Counted from the first letter of the stretch, positions 1 to 6,905 are shown. The stretch is DNA of 16,218 nt from an uncultured Collinsella sp. (GCA_900541685.1 UQKM01000034.1:1-16218); one strand, 5' to 3'. The notes: generated by a model from the letters alone, not told the origin. Numbers and translations: made by a program.

Positions 1-84
1 GTCATGCCGCCGCAGTTGAAAGGCAGATTGCCGCTCTGGCGGGTTTGCAGCGTCGGCCGGTCCGCCGTTCGGCAGAACGGCGGA
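1..84. repeat. REP/BIME-like palindromic repeat, copy 1 (edge copy)
   Basis: This 84-nt stretch aligns without gaps to 2291-2374; by hand count about 63 of 84 positions match. It ends in a perfect 10-bp hairpin (TCCGCCGTTC at 61-70, loop GGCA, complement at 75-84). Compared with the other copy, the hairpin differs at two base pairs, and both halves change together so that pairing is kept. The other copy is the right half of a larger palindrome whose centre lies immediately left of the aligned part, so here the left half is probably cut off by the window edge. It lies downstream of the lacC stop codon. Confidence 0.75.
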
Positions 85-107
85 ACCTGAGGTGCAGCGT
101 CGAGCCA

Positions 108-133
108 TTACGCGGTTTGGTAAAACCGCGTAA
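108..133. repeat. Perfect hairpin just downstream of lacC
   Basis: An 11-bp perfect inverted repeat (TTACGCGGTTT at 108-118, loop GGTA, complement at 123-133) begins two bases after the lacC stop codon in the direction of lacC transcription. There is no T-run after it on the minus strand, so it is not a classic intrinsic terminator. It may act as a 3'-end stabiliser or be part of the neighbouring repeat, since its loop-proximal bases resemble the hairpin at 2351-2374. Confidence 0.6.
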
Positions 134-135
134 CC

Positions 136-1071
136 CTACAACTCTACGACCTCAACGTTGCTGTAGATCTCGTCCCAGCGATCCATGACCAGGTGGCCGG
201 TCTTGGGGTCCATGGCGTTGAGCTTGCCGCAGGTATTGGCAGTCTTGAGCACTGTGACATCGTCGGCACCAGCAGCAATGGCATGCGCAAAGCCGGCGAT
301 GGTCGAGTCGCCGGAACCCGTCGCGTTCACGGCTGCAATCGCGGGCGTCTTGGCGCGGAACGCGCGGCCCTCGTGGAAGCCCACCGAACCGGCGGCGCCC
401 ATCGAGACGACGACCCAGGGAATGTCAGCAAAGCGCTCGTCGGCGGCAAGCGCCTCGCGTAGGGCATCGACATCTTCGGTCGTAAAGGACGTACCCAGCA
501 GGCCGTTAATCTCGGTCAGGTTGGGCTTTACGAGCTCAGGCTTAGCGTCGGACTCCAGCGCGGCCTCCAGCGATGCACCCGAGGTGTCGAGCAGCACCTT
601 GGCGCCCGCCTCCTCGGCGATCTTGACGAGCTCAGCATAGTAGCCAGCATCGACGCCACGCGGCAGCGAGCCCGAAAGCGTCACAACGTCCGCCTTCGCT
701 GCAAGCTCGGCGAACTTGGCCGTAAAGGCCTCGAGCTCGGCCGGGGCGATCTGCGGGCCGCTCTCCAGCAGCTCGGTCTGATTACCCTCGTGCAGAATAT
801 TCAGGCAAATGCGCGTCTCACCGGCGATGGGCAAAAAGTCGTTCTTGACGCCGTCGGCATCCATAAGCTCGGCCATATAGGCACCCATGTGGCCGCCGAG
901 CAAACCGGTCGCGAGCACATCGTCGCCCAACTGCAGCAGAACACGGCTCACGTTGAGGCCCTTGCCGCCAGCGGTCTTTTCGGGCGTCACACGGTTAACA
1001 TCGTCGATGATCAGCTTGTCGAGCTGATAGCGCGTATCAATCGACGGGTTCATGGTAACGGTCAGAATCAT
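136..1071 (-). CDS. lacC: Tagatose-6-phosphate kinase (PfkB family)
   Basis: The product would phosphorylate tagatose-6-phosphate to tagatose-1,6-bisphosphate in the cytosol, the third step after lactose-6-phosphate hydrolysis. The 311-residue protein opens with the MILTVTMNPSID start typical of LacC/FruK sugar-phosphate kinases. It has the first PfkB signature GGKGLNVSR at 35-43, a GSLPRG turn near the middle, and the second signature GSGD at 252-255, where Asp255 is the catalytic base. I chose ATG 1071 because AGGAG lies about seven bases upstream and the homologous N-terminus begins there; an in-frame upstream ATG at 1113 adds 14 unlikely residues. It follows lacX by 53 bases and is probably co-transcribed with it. 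A 1-phosphofructokinase role cannot be excluded from sequence alone, but the lacAB neighbours favour LacC. Confidence 0.88.
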   Translation of the reverse strand: MILTVTMNPSIDTRYQLDKLIIDDVNRVTPEKTAGGKGLNVSRVLLQLGDDVLATGLLGGHMGAYMAELMDADGVKNDFLPIAGETRICLNILHEGNQTELLESGPQIAPAELEAFTAKFAELAAKADVVTLSGSLPRGVDAGYYAELVKIAEEAGAKVLLDTSGASLEAALESDAKPELVKPNLTEINGLLGTSFTTEDVDALREALAADERFADIPWVVVSMGAAGSVGFHEGRAFRAKTPAIAAVNATGSGDSTIAGFAHAIAAGADDVTVLKTANTCGKLNAMDPKTGHLVMDRWDEIYSNVEVVEL

Positions 1072-1124
1072 GTTGAACTCCTGTTCCGGGGCGGCATGAC
1101 CCGCCCCAAACATACGATAACTCG

Positions 1125-2006
1125 TTAAAGGATCTCGATCTCAAAGCCGCGGGTGACGGTCTCTCCCGGCTTGGCCACCAGGCAGCCACGCTTGTGCTCA
1201 AGAATATCGTCCTCGTCGGAGCAGGTGGACAGGCCGCCCCACGGCTCAACAGCCACAAAGTCGCCCTCGGGCTTGCTCCACACAATCAGGTACGGCATAT
1301 CGGGGAACGTCAGGCGCACGCCCTTGTCCTCGGTTTTCTTGGTCAGCGTAACCACGCGGCTCTCGAGCACGTCGAAGATGGTCTCCGCGAAGTCAAAGAG
1401 TTCGTGGGTAAGCGGCAGGTTCTGGCCGATCATGGGGTTCTTGCTGCGATGCTCAACATCAATCAAGCCCGTCGAGGGAACGGCAGTGCAGAGGTCGGCG
1501 GCCTCACGCTGCTCAAAACGAAGCTCGTAGTCGTCATAGGACTCGCCCTCGTCGAGCGGGCACTTAAAACCGGGGTGACCGCCCACAAAGAACGGCATGT
1601 CCTCGGTGCCCTCATTGGTCACCTCGTACGACACGGCCACCTTTTCCGAATCGATCGTGTAACGAGCAACGATCTTAAACGGATACGGGTACTGCTCGAG
1701 CAACTCGGCATGGTCGGTAGAGCTTAGGCTCAACGCAGCCATGTTGTCGCTCTGCTCCTCGAGCTTCCACTCCTGCTTGCGGGCAAAGCCGTGGCGGGCA
1801 AGCTTGACCTCGCGGCCACCCATGGTCATTGCGTGACCGTCACGAAGGCCGCCGCAAATCGGAAAGCAAATGGGTGCCTGGCCCGACCAGACCGAAGGAT
1901 CGCCCTGCCACAGGTACTCGCGACCGTTGGCTTTAATCGAAGTGAACGATCCGCCAGCCGTGCTCAGTGCCACACGAATAGAACCGTTATCAAGAACAAA
2001 CTCCAT
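1125..2006 (-). CDS. lacX: Aldose 1-epimerase-like protein of the LacX type
   Basis: This 293-residue protein belongs to the galactose mutarotase-like fold. It shows an N-terminal beta-rich stretch with GREYLWQGDPSVW and PICGGLRDG, a central GGHPGF motif containing the family's conserved histidine, and a C-terminal PWGG segment. LacX proteins sit at the end of lactose operons of lactococci and resemble YeaD-type hexose-6-phosphate mutarotases; the exact substrate is not settled, and an anomer of galactose-6-phosphate or tagatose-6-phosphate is an inference. The start at 2006 is supported by AAGGGAAGG a few bases upstream; a longer reading from 2039 would add 11 residues without homology. It precedes lacC by 53 bases. 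It is distinct in sequence from the true galM at 13801-14853. Confidence 0.8.
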   Translation of the reverse strand: MEFVLDNGSIRVALSTAGGSFTSIKANGREYLWQGDPSVWSGQAPICFPICGGLRDGHAMTMGGREVKLARHGFARKQEWKLEEQSDNMAALSLSSTDHAELLEQYPYPFKIVARYTIDSEKVAVSYEVTNEGTEDMPFFVGGHPGFKCPLDEGESYDDYELRFEQREAADLCTAVPSTGLIDVEHRSKNPMIGQNLPLTHELFDFAETIFDVLESRVVTLTKKTEDKGVRLTFPDMPYLIVWSKPEGDFVAVEPWGGLSTCSDEDDILEHKRGCLVAKPGETVTRGFEIEIL

Positions 2007-2230
2007 AGGAGCCTTCCCTTTCGTACGCCAGCCCGCCAAGTCAATAGGGCTGATAGAAAACCGGCCCGCGCCCCCTCACAGAAACGCGAGCCGTCAATTG
2101 AAAAGCTACAGAATGCCGGGTACCGCCAAAACGAAGCACACAAGCTCAGCAAGCAAACGTGTTATCGGAGCAGCTAGCCGTACCAGAACGCTTCGCAACA
2201 ACAGCGGTAACCCCACAGGTCACTCAGACA
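2007..2230. other. Intergenic leader between lacB and lacX, no gene seen
   Basis: This stretch holds the lacX ribosome binding site near 2012-2020 and otherwise no reading frame with gene-like features. No convincing minus-strand -35/-10 pair was found, so lacXC may be read through from lacAB across the palindromic repeat at 2231-2374, or may have a promoter I cannot recognise. Confidence 0.5.
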
Positions 2231-2374
2231 TCAGCGAGAAGCCAGCTGGCGAGGCAAGGTGCCGTGAAGCGAGACGGCATTGACCTTCTGGTCATGCCGT
2301 CGAAGCTGAGCGGCAGATTGCCCGCCAGATGGCTTCGCAGCGTCAACCGGTCCGGCGTTTGTTAAAACGCCGGA
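2231..2374. repeat. REP/BIME-like palindromic repeat, copy 2 (full element)
   Basis: The left arm (about 2231-2285) is an imperfect inverted copy of the right arm (about 2290-2344), with the four-base centre TTCT at 2286-2289. The core GACGGCATTGACC at 2273-2285 faces GGTCATGCCGTC at 2290-2301, with one bulged base. The right half continues into a perfect 10-bp hairpin (TCCGGCGTTT at 2351-2360, loop GTTA, complement at 2365-2374) that ends five bases from the lacB stop codon. The right half, 2291-2374, is repeated at 1-84. No T-run follows on the minus strand, so mRNA stabilisation or a REP-type mobile repeat is more likely than termination. Confidence 0.75.
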
Positions 2375-2379
2375 ACCCC

Positions 2380-2904
2380 TTAGTCGTGGTATTCGCCGCG
2401 GTCCCACTTCTCGAGGAACTCGTCAAAGAAGTGCGGGTCAGCCTGAGCCTCGGCGTCGGCCTTATTGCAGGCGTCGATCTTGGCGATCAGGGCATCGTGC
2501 TCGGGGGTCTTCTCGTAGGGCTCCTCCAGGAAGGCAAGCATAATGTCGGCCATCAGGAACTCGCCGGTAATCTTGCCGCCAAAGCCCACGATGTTGGCGT
2601 TAAGCTCGCGACGGGCATACAGGGCAGAGGTCATGTCGCGGACCAGGGCGCAGCGGGCGCCGGGAACCTTGTTGACGGCGTTGGTGATGCCGATGCCGGT
2701 GCCGCACAGGGCCACGCCAAAGTCGGCCTTACCGCTGGCAACAGCCTCGCCCACGGCCTTACCGTAGATGGGATAGTGCGTACGGGTGTGGCTGTAGGTG
2801 CCACAGTCGAGCACCTTGTAGCCAGCCTGCTCCAGGCGGTCGGCCAGATAGATCTTCTCGTCCGTAACGATATGGTCGCAACCGATTGCGATGGTCTTCT
2901 TCAT
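2380..2904 (-). CDS. lacB: Galactose-6-phosphate isomerase, subunit LacB
   Basis: Together with LacA this RpiB-fold protein converts galactose-6-phosphate to tagatose-6-phosphate. The 174-residue length is close to known LacB proteins. Visible features are the N-terminal IAIGCDH (residues 6-11) and the active-site segment ALCGTGIGI, with Cys67 and Thr69 corresponding to the catalytic cysteine loop of the RpiB family. The partner LacA lacks this cysteine, which fits a heteromeric enzyme. The start has AAAGGAC about nine bases upstream. It follows lacA by 63 bases on the same strand, consistent with one transcript. A plain ribose-5-phosphate isomerase B is the alternative, but the paired lacA gene makes that unlikely. 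Confidence 0.9.
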   Translation of the reverse strand: MKKTIAIGCDHIVTDEKIYLADRLEQAGYKVLDCGTYSHTRTHYPIYGKAVGEAVASGKADFGVALCGTGIGITNAVNKVPGARCALVRDMTSALYARRELNANIVGFGGKITGEFLMADIMLAFLEEPYEKTPEHDALIAKIDACNKADAEAQADPHFFDEFLEKWDRGEYHD

Positions 2905-2967
2905 CAGAACGTCCTTTCGTCTGAATTCACAAGTTGAAGTAGAAGTTCGAGTTCTCGGTGGCTCTCG

Positions 2968-3396
2968 TTAGGCCATCTTGTTGAGCATGTCGACACGGAT
3001 CTGGTGACGGCCGCCGGCGTACTGGGCGCGCAGGAACTCGCGGGCGATCTTCTTGGCGACCTCGGTGCCCACAACGCCCGGGCCCATGGTGACCATGCGC
3101 GAACCGTTGTGCTCGCGGGTCATGTAAGCGGAACGCTCGTCGGAAATGTTGGCGACGACCATGCCCTTGATCTTGACGGCGGCCATATAGGAGCCGACGC
3201 CGTACTTATCGAATGCGAAGCCCTGGGAATCCTTGTGCTCCAGCAGGTCCTTGGCAACGGCGGTCGCGGAATCGACAAAGTCCGCGGCAGGGGTCTCGGA
3301 ATAGTCGACGACCTCGTGACCGTCGGCGATGAGCATCTCCTTGATGGACTCCTTCATCGACATACCGTCGGCATCGGAAGCGATTACAACCCTCAT
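2968..3396 (-). CDS. lacA: Galactose-6-phosphate isomerase, subunit LacA
   Basis: This 142-residue RpiB-fold protein is the expected size for LacA. It begins MRVVIASDADG. Where RpiB and LacB carry Cys-Gly-Thr-Gly, it has FDKYGVGSYM, so it has no catalytic cysteine; that is the usual LacA pattern and implies it needs LacB. The segment SDERSAYMTREHNGSRMVTMG is the family's conserved phosphate and substrate-binding region. AAGGAGG about seven bases upstream supports ATG 3396. It is the first gene of the minus-strand tagatose cluster. The 243 bases upstream hold two AT-rich inverted repeats that could be regulator sites. Confidence 0.9.
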   Translation of the reverse strand: MRVVIASDADGMSMKESIKEMLIADGHEVVDYSETPAADFVDSATAVAKDLLEHKDSQGFAFDKYGVGSYMAAVKIKGMVVANISDERSAYMTREHNGSRMVTMGPGVVGTEVAKKIAREFLRAQYAGGRHQIRVDMLNKMA

Positions 3397-3490
3397 GACA
3401 TCCTCCTTGAGAGATACGCAGGTGCGTAGTTTCTGTTTGGAAGTGTTGAATCGCGTTCAGGTCCGGGCATCTGAATGTGCGGTTCTTCAC

Positions 3491-3566
3491 TGTTCATGTT
3501 TATTTGAACACATTCGAACAGCGACTGCAACCATTATTTGTTTATCTTTGTTCTTTTTTGAACAAA
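3491..3566 (-). promoter_or_regulatory. Candidate operator pair upstream of lacA
   Basis: Two AT-rich inverted repeats sit in the lacA upstream region: TGTTCA at 3491-3496 facing TGAACA at 3505-3510, and TTTGTTC at 3547-3553 facing GAACAAA at 3560-3566. The 12-base string TTTGAACACATT at 3503-3514 recurs at 6602-6613 in front of the LacI-type gene, and TTTGTTC also occurs (minus strand) in front of the DeoR-type gene. Such shared boxes are expected for one regulator acting on several lac transcripts; binding by LacR is an inference. I could not fix a confident -35/-10 pair. Confidence 0.45.
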
Positions 3567-3639
3567 TACCGTTCGCTGGCGATTGTTGACCGTTTGGGCT
3601 CGAGGAGGGTCTGGCCTGCCACGTATTCAACAAACAAAT

Positions 3640-3670
3640 AGGGCGGCCGAGAACGTGTCTCGGCCGCCCT
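3640..3670. terminator. Terminator-like hairpin downstream of the membrane protein gene
   Basis: A perfect 13-bp GC-rich stem (AGGGCGGCCGAGA at 3640-3652, loop 3653-3657, complement 3658-3670) is followed on the minus strand by the T-rich ATTTGTTTGTTG. It should terminate the gene that ends at 3706. Confidence 0.85.
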
Positions 3671-3705
3671 TCTTACGGTTGGTCTTCCAAGGATCGCTTT
3701 GCCGC

Positions 3706-4707
3706 CTACTCAGACTGTCCGCTCTTCTTGGCATGTTTGGACGGAGCCCTCAGAAAACGACCCGTCAAATAGTTCGCCGGGCCAGAGATATCGATCCCCA
3801 GCAGCGTGTGCCCCAGCCACAGAAACGCCGCGAGCACCAGCAACGGGATAACGCACGAGGTCACGATCATCACGATGACGCCTTCGATCAGATCGGTCAC
3901 CTGTTGCACCACCTTATCGGTCATCGACTTGGCACTGTCGGTCACCGATGTGAGTAAACTCGATGCCCCATCGGTCAGCTGCTCAAGCACATTCTTGTTT
4001 TCCGTGGTCTCGGATTTCTTCTCGCTCTTTGTGGAGCTCGCCTTGCTCGCTTCAGTCGCCTTTTGCTCTGTCTGCTCGATACTCACCTGATACGTCTCAT
4101 CGACCTTTTGCGACACCCATACGCTCGCGGGCACAAGCGCCATGCCGATCACGGCAACCACCAGCACGCGCGTCGCCGCACGGCGCAGGACGGCGCTCGT
4201 GCTCCAGCGCCCGTGAATGCCGAGCGACACCGCAAAGAGCACCAACGCAAACGGGATCAGGATGCCCAGGCCAACCGACCACAAAATGGTCAGCAGGTAT
4301 TTCTCGAGGTAGAGCACGGCAAGCACGATGCCCAAGTTACCCGAAAGCTGCGCGAGCTGCTCGGCAACCGGTGTTCCCGTATCACCCGGCAGCGCGGTAA
4401 TGCCCGCAGACAGCGCCACGCACGAGGTCGTGAGCGCCAGTACGTTACCTTTCTTTTGATCGATGACCTCGATGGTGGAGTCCCAAGTCTTGGTATCGGC
4501 AAAATGCGGACGAGCCACAAAGCCCGACAGCAGCGCCAGTACCACGAGCGCAACGATAAAGCCAATCTGCAGCTTTTTGTTTGCGCACACGACATCGGAC
4601 AGGCTGGGCTGCAGCTCGGTTACCGTCGTGTGCTCGGTTATCTGGACAGGACGCCCATGAGCCATCTCATGCGCATCTCTTTTTTGTATTGACCCGTTAT
4701 CCGGCAT
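3706..4707 (-). CDS. Multi-pass membrane protein of unknown function
   Basis: I do not recognise a named family with a known role. The 333-residue protein has about five hydrophobic segments, near 47-65, 120-140, 143-165, 181-199 and 275-300. A strongly charged Ser/Thr/Lys/Glu-rich stretch at about 205-240 is followed by an amphipathic region at 240-272. The segment ITALPGDTGTPVAEQLAQLSG followed by LYLEKYLLTI resembles a recurrent motif of uncharacterised membrane proteins in Firmicutes; this is from memory, not a search. GAGGAGG about eight bases upstream supports ATG 4707. It has its own terminator and lies between lacA and lacF without an evident link to lactose use. Confidence 0.8.
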   Translation of the reverse strand: MPDNGSIQKRDAHEMAHGRPVQITEHTTVTELQPSLSDVVCANKKLQIGFIVALVVLALLSGFVARPHFADTKTWDSTIEVIDQKKGNVLALTTSCVALSAGITALPGDTGTPVAEQLAQLSGNLGIVLAVLYLEKYLLTILWSVGLGILIPFALVLFAVSLGIHGRWSTSAVLRRAATRVLVVAVIGMALVPASVWVSQKVDETYQVSIEQTEQKATEASKASSTKSEKKSETTENKNVLEQLTDGASSLLTSVTDSAKSMTDKVVQQVTDLIEGVIVMIVTSCVIPLLVLAAFLWLGHTLLGIDISGPANYLTGRFLRAPSKHAKKSGQSE

Positions 4708-4800
4708 TTGGATACCTCCTCATTCCGGCGTTTAATACGAAAGGAAGTATACCCACCGAGCAAAAATCGAACGGGAGGACGAACAGAGCGCACCAAGACT

Positions 4801-4837
4801 GTCCCCAATGCCTAGTCGTTTAAGAACGTCCCCAATG
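4801..4837. repeat. Direct repeat of GTCCCCAATG
   Basis: The ten-base word GTCCCCAATG occurs at 4801-4810 and again at 4828-4837, a 27-base spacing, immediately before the inverted repeat at 4852-4918. It lies in the non-coding stretch upstream of the membrane protein gene. Purpose unknown. Confidence 0.5.
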
Positions 4838-4851
4838 ACTATCTCGGGATG

Positions 4852-4918
4852 AGTTGCGGTGGAATAGGGATTGTTTTGTGCCCGCCAGCCCCTATTCAGT
4901 CCCTATTCCACCGCAACT
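4852..4918. repeat. 67-bp element with perfect 19-bp inverted ends
   Basis: AGTTGCGGTGGAATAGGGA at 4852-4870 is repeated exactly in inverted orientation at 4900-4918 around a 29-base loop. No T-run adjoins it and it sits between divergent transcription units, so it is not an obvious terminator. The design (perfect arms, short unique centre) resembles the palindromes at 10296-10517 although the sequence differs. Confidence 0.75.
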
Positions 4919-4931
4919 TGGAGGAGGACAG

Positions 4932-4964
4932 AAAAACCCTGCCGCGGGTAGCGGCAAGGTTTTT
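4932..4964. terminator. Terminator downstream of lacF
   Basis: A 14-base arm at 4932-4945 pairs with 4951-4964 (one mismatch) around the loop GGGTA; the stem core is TGCCGC with flanking A and T runs. On the minus strand the stem ends in a run of T, so it should terminate lacF. The A/T symmetry means it could work in both directions. Confidence 0.8.
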
Positions 4965-4991
4965 GGAAGGGAACTTGGTTGTGCGGGCTCG

Positions 4992-5330
4992 TTAGGCGAG
5001 CTTAGCTTCGAGTGCGGCGATGCGCTTATAGGCATCGATGGTAAAGCGGGTCTGCTTCTCCAGAATCATGGTGGTCATGAGGGTGTCCTGGGCGTGAGCC
5101 ATGATGAAGGTCATCTCCATCTCGCCGCCGCCGGCCTCCTGCGACAGCAGCTTGGTCTGCGTGTCGTGAGCACCGATGAGTGCATCGCTGGCATCCTTGT
5201 GCAGCTGCTCGGCCTTCTCAAAATCACCCTCGCGAGCAGCATCGAGCGCTGCAAGCAGATCGGTCTGGGCGTCGCCCGCGTATGCGACAATCTCGAATCC
5301 AACCATCGAGATTTCTTCTTTGGTTGCCAT
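4992..5330 (-). CDS. lacF: Lactose-specific PTS enzyme IIA
   Basis: This 112-residue helical protein carries phosphate from HPr to the IIB domain of LacE. It matches the PTS lactose/cellobiose IIA family in length and motifs: GFEIVAYAGDAQ near the start, then EMTFIMAHAQDTLM, where His79 is the predicted phosphorylated residue and Asp82 the conserved metal-binding aspartate of the trimer. AAAGGAA about eight bases upstream supports ATG 5330. In many lactic acid bacteria lacF sits directly before lacE; here it is on the other strand, beyond the LacI-type gene, with its own terminator and probably its own promoter at 5452-5480. Confidence 0.93.
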   Translation of the reverse strand: MATKEEISMVGFEIVAYAGDAQTDLLAALDAAREGDFEKAEQLHKDASDALIGAHDTQTKLLSQEAGGGEMEMTFIMAHAQDTLMTTMILEKQTRFTIDAYKRIAALEAKLA

Positions 5331-5404
5331 ATTGCGTTCCTTTCACATATGAACCAATGGAGAGCATCGCGTCCGGGCATACGCGCTGCGTTGTGTATGA
5401 CAGA

Positions 5405-5422
5405 AACAGTAACATTCAAACA
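5405..5422 (-). promoter_or_regulatory. Box shared with the lacR-galM intergenic region
   Basis: AACAGTAAC at 5405-5413 and ATTCAAACA at 5414-5422 lie side by side in the lacF leader. The same two words, overlapping, occur at 13627-13640 at the start site of the DeoR-type regulator gene. This is a candidate common LacR site; the assignment is inferred. Confidence 0.4.
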
Positions 5423-5451
5423 AAAAGGAACAATGCAAAACGGAATTTTGA

Positions 5452-5484
5452 GCTATAAACGGTCGATTTTTGCCCGTAAACGGT
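5452..5484 (-). promoter_or_regulatory. Candidate lacF promoter with a repeated operator-like box
   Basis: On the minus strand TTTACG (complement of 5475-5480) and TATAGC (complement of 5452-5457) are separated by 17 bases. The plus-strand word TAAACGGT appears at 5456-5463 and 5477-5484, exactly 21 bp or about two helical turns apart, so one copy covers the -35 and one the -10. A near copy of the box (CGTAAACGATT, minus strand) is at 6754-6764. The central CG suits a LacI-family protein such as the neighbouring regulator or CcpA. Confidence 0.45.
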
Positions 5485-5544
5485 TTTTTAACCAGTTCGA
5501 ACAATATCAAACACTATTAGCAGCAACCCAAACAAGTCCGTACC

Positions 5545-6549
5545 CTAGCGCAAATCGCGTACCGTATCGCCCTTTACGAGCACGCCGGGGATCAGCATGT
5601 GTTCCACGCCAGGCGCAACTCCCTCGGCGCCGGCGATCTTGTCGACCGCCCACATGCCGACACGCTTGTTATCAAAGCGCACCGTGGTCAGGCGACGATC
5701 GGGCACGATGTCGCCCAGGCTGTCATCGACACCCACCACGCTCACGTCCTCGGGCACGCGCTTTCCGCGCGACTCGAGCCCGCGAATGCAGCCGTAGGCC
5801 ATGGCATCGTTGGAGGCATAGATGGCCGTGCAGGTCGGATCGTCTGTCAGAGCCTGCCCGGCAGCATAGCCGCTCTGCGCCGTCCAATCGCCACGAATGA
5901 ATCGCGGCGGCTCAATACCATGCGCGCGCAATGTCTCGCGCCAGCCCTCCTCGCGACGCATGCCCGAAAGCGAGCGCTCGGGGCACGAGATAAAGTGCAC
6001 GGTCTTGTGCCCCTGCCCCAGCAAGTACTCGACCACCTGGCGCGAGCAATCGAACTGGTCGTTATCGACCGTCGAGCACAGCGGGTGCTCCAGCATGGTA
6101 ACGAGCACCGTCTGCATACCGGGCAGCGGCTCAAAGGTGCCAAAGTCCGCCGGCATGCGGTTCATAATCACGACCATACCGTCCACCGGCAGTGCGCTCA
6201 TACGCGACGATGCGCTCTCGAGGGTATAGGGGTGTCCATCTACTTTAGTGAGGGTGATGGCATAGCCGTGCTTGTCGGCGGCAGCGGCAAAACCCTCCAT
6301 ACGGTCGAGGTTGCCGGTGCCGGTAATGTTGAACATGGCGACGCCGACCGTCTTGAACTTGCCGCGGCGCAGTGACCGGCCGGCAAAGTTTGGACGGTAG
6401 CCAAGTTCGCGCATGGCGGCGCGCACGCGCTCCTTGGTCTCGGGGCGCACGCTGGGCGAATCGTGCACGGTGCGCGAGACCGTCTGCTCCGAGACGCCCG
6501 CGAGGCGCGCCACATCTTTGACGGATACCGATTTTTTAACAGCGGCCAT
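5545..6549 (-). CDS. LacI-family transcriptional regulator
   Basis: The 334-residue protein has the classic two-part LacI/GalR plan. An N-terminal helix-turn-helix (VSVKDVARLAGVSEQTVSR, about residues 8-26) leads into the hinge region ending LGYRPNFAGRSLRRGK, followed by a periplasmic-binding-protein-like effector domain with AIYASNDAMAYGCIRGL and VSVVGVDDS. It presumably binds a sugar or sugar phosphate and controls the adjacent lacF and divergent lacE-lacG. The start at 6549 gives the usual short leader before the DNA-binding helix; the ribosome binding site (GAAAGATC) is weak. It is 214 bases upstream of lacF with no terminator seen between, so partial co-transcription is possible. Not recognisable as CcpA with certainty. 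Confidence 0.9.
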   Translation of the reverse strand: MAAVKKSVSVKDVARLAGVSEQTVSRTVHDSPSVRPETKERVRAAMRELGYRPNFAGRSLRRGKFKTVGVAMFNITGTGNLDRMEGFAAAADKHGYAITLTKVDGHPYTLESASSRMSALPVDGMVVIMNRMPADFGTFEPLPGMQTVLVTMLEHPLCSTVDNDQFDCSRQVVEYLLGQGHKTVHFISCPERSLSGMRREEGWRETLRAHGIEPPRFIRGDWTAQSGYAAGQALTDDPTCTAIYASNDAMAYGCIRGLESRGKRVPEDVSVVGVDDSLGDIVPDRRLTTVRFDNKRVGMWAVDKIAGAEGVAPGVEHMLIPGVLVKGDTVRDLR

Positions 6550-6708
6550 AGGTCGATCTTTCTATGTCAACGATGCCATTGACGGCATCCTGCACAGTCA
6601 TTTTGAACACATTTAAGTATATCCAACGTCTCTCCAACGATACGCTTACCACCCAAAACCTACCGTTCACCGACAATTCTGCTTCGCCGAACGGCTTTTG
6701 TCGCCCAA

Positions 6709-6724
6709 ATGTTAACGTTGCCAT
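6709..6724. promoter_or_regulatory. Candidate LacI-type operator O1
   Basis: ATGTTAACGTTGCCAT is a partial palindrome around AACGTT (12 of 16 positions symmetric), the central-CG form expected for LacI-family operators. It is part of a roughly 30-base stretch that recurs inverted around 6814-6844 with few differences. Confidence 0.5.
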
Positions 6725-6827
6725 TGTGCAAACACAGAGCCACCGGGCGGCTCAATCGTTTACGCGCAAGGAATCGACGGTCTACAGGCACAGGGGCCAC
6801 CGATTCACATCTTTTTTGTGTCGCAAA

Positions 6828-6843
6828 ATGGCAACGTCAACAT
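6828..6843. promoter_or_regulatory. Candidate LacI-type operator O2
   Basis: ATGGCAACGTCAACAT is the inverted counterpart of the site at 6709-6724, with one base changed in the core. The two centres are 119 bp apart, which would allow a tetrameric or paired dimeric repressor to loop the DNA between the regulator gene and lacE. Confidence 0.5.
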
Positions 6844-6905
6844 TTTGGCAACCAGACGTCAAAAGCTACCATCGTTGCTAACCCACCGACTCTTAGGAGC
6901 TTTGC

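Larger units (their letters stand above)
6550..6905. promoter_or_regulatory. Divergent control region between the LacI-type gene and lacE
   Basis: No gene is seen in these 356 bases. On the minus strand TATACT (complement of 6616-6621) is a good -10 for the regulator gene, and TTTGAACACATT at 6602-6613 would overlap its start site. Two operator-like sites occur at 6709-6724 and 6828-6843 as parts of a long imperfect inverted repeat. A CGTTTACG box is at 6757-6764. The lacE ribosome binding site TAGGAG is at 6894-6899. No strong lacE -35/-10 pair stands out. Confidence 0.6.

Noticed and set aside
2159..2937. Plus-strand frames opposite lacB and across the palindromic repeat
   Set aside because: Shadows and repeat-derived translation; the minus-strand lacB has clear active-site motifs.
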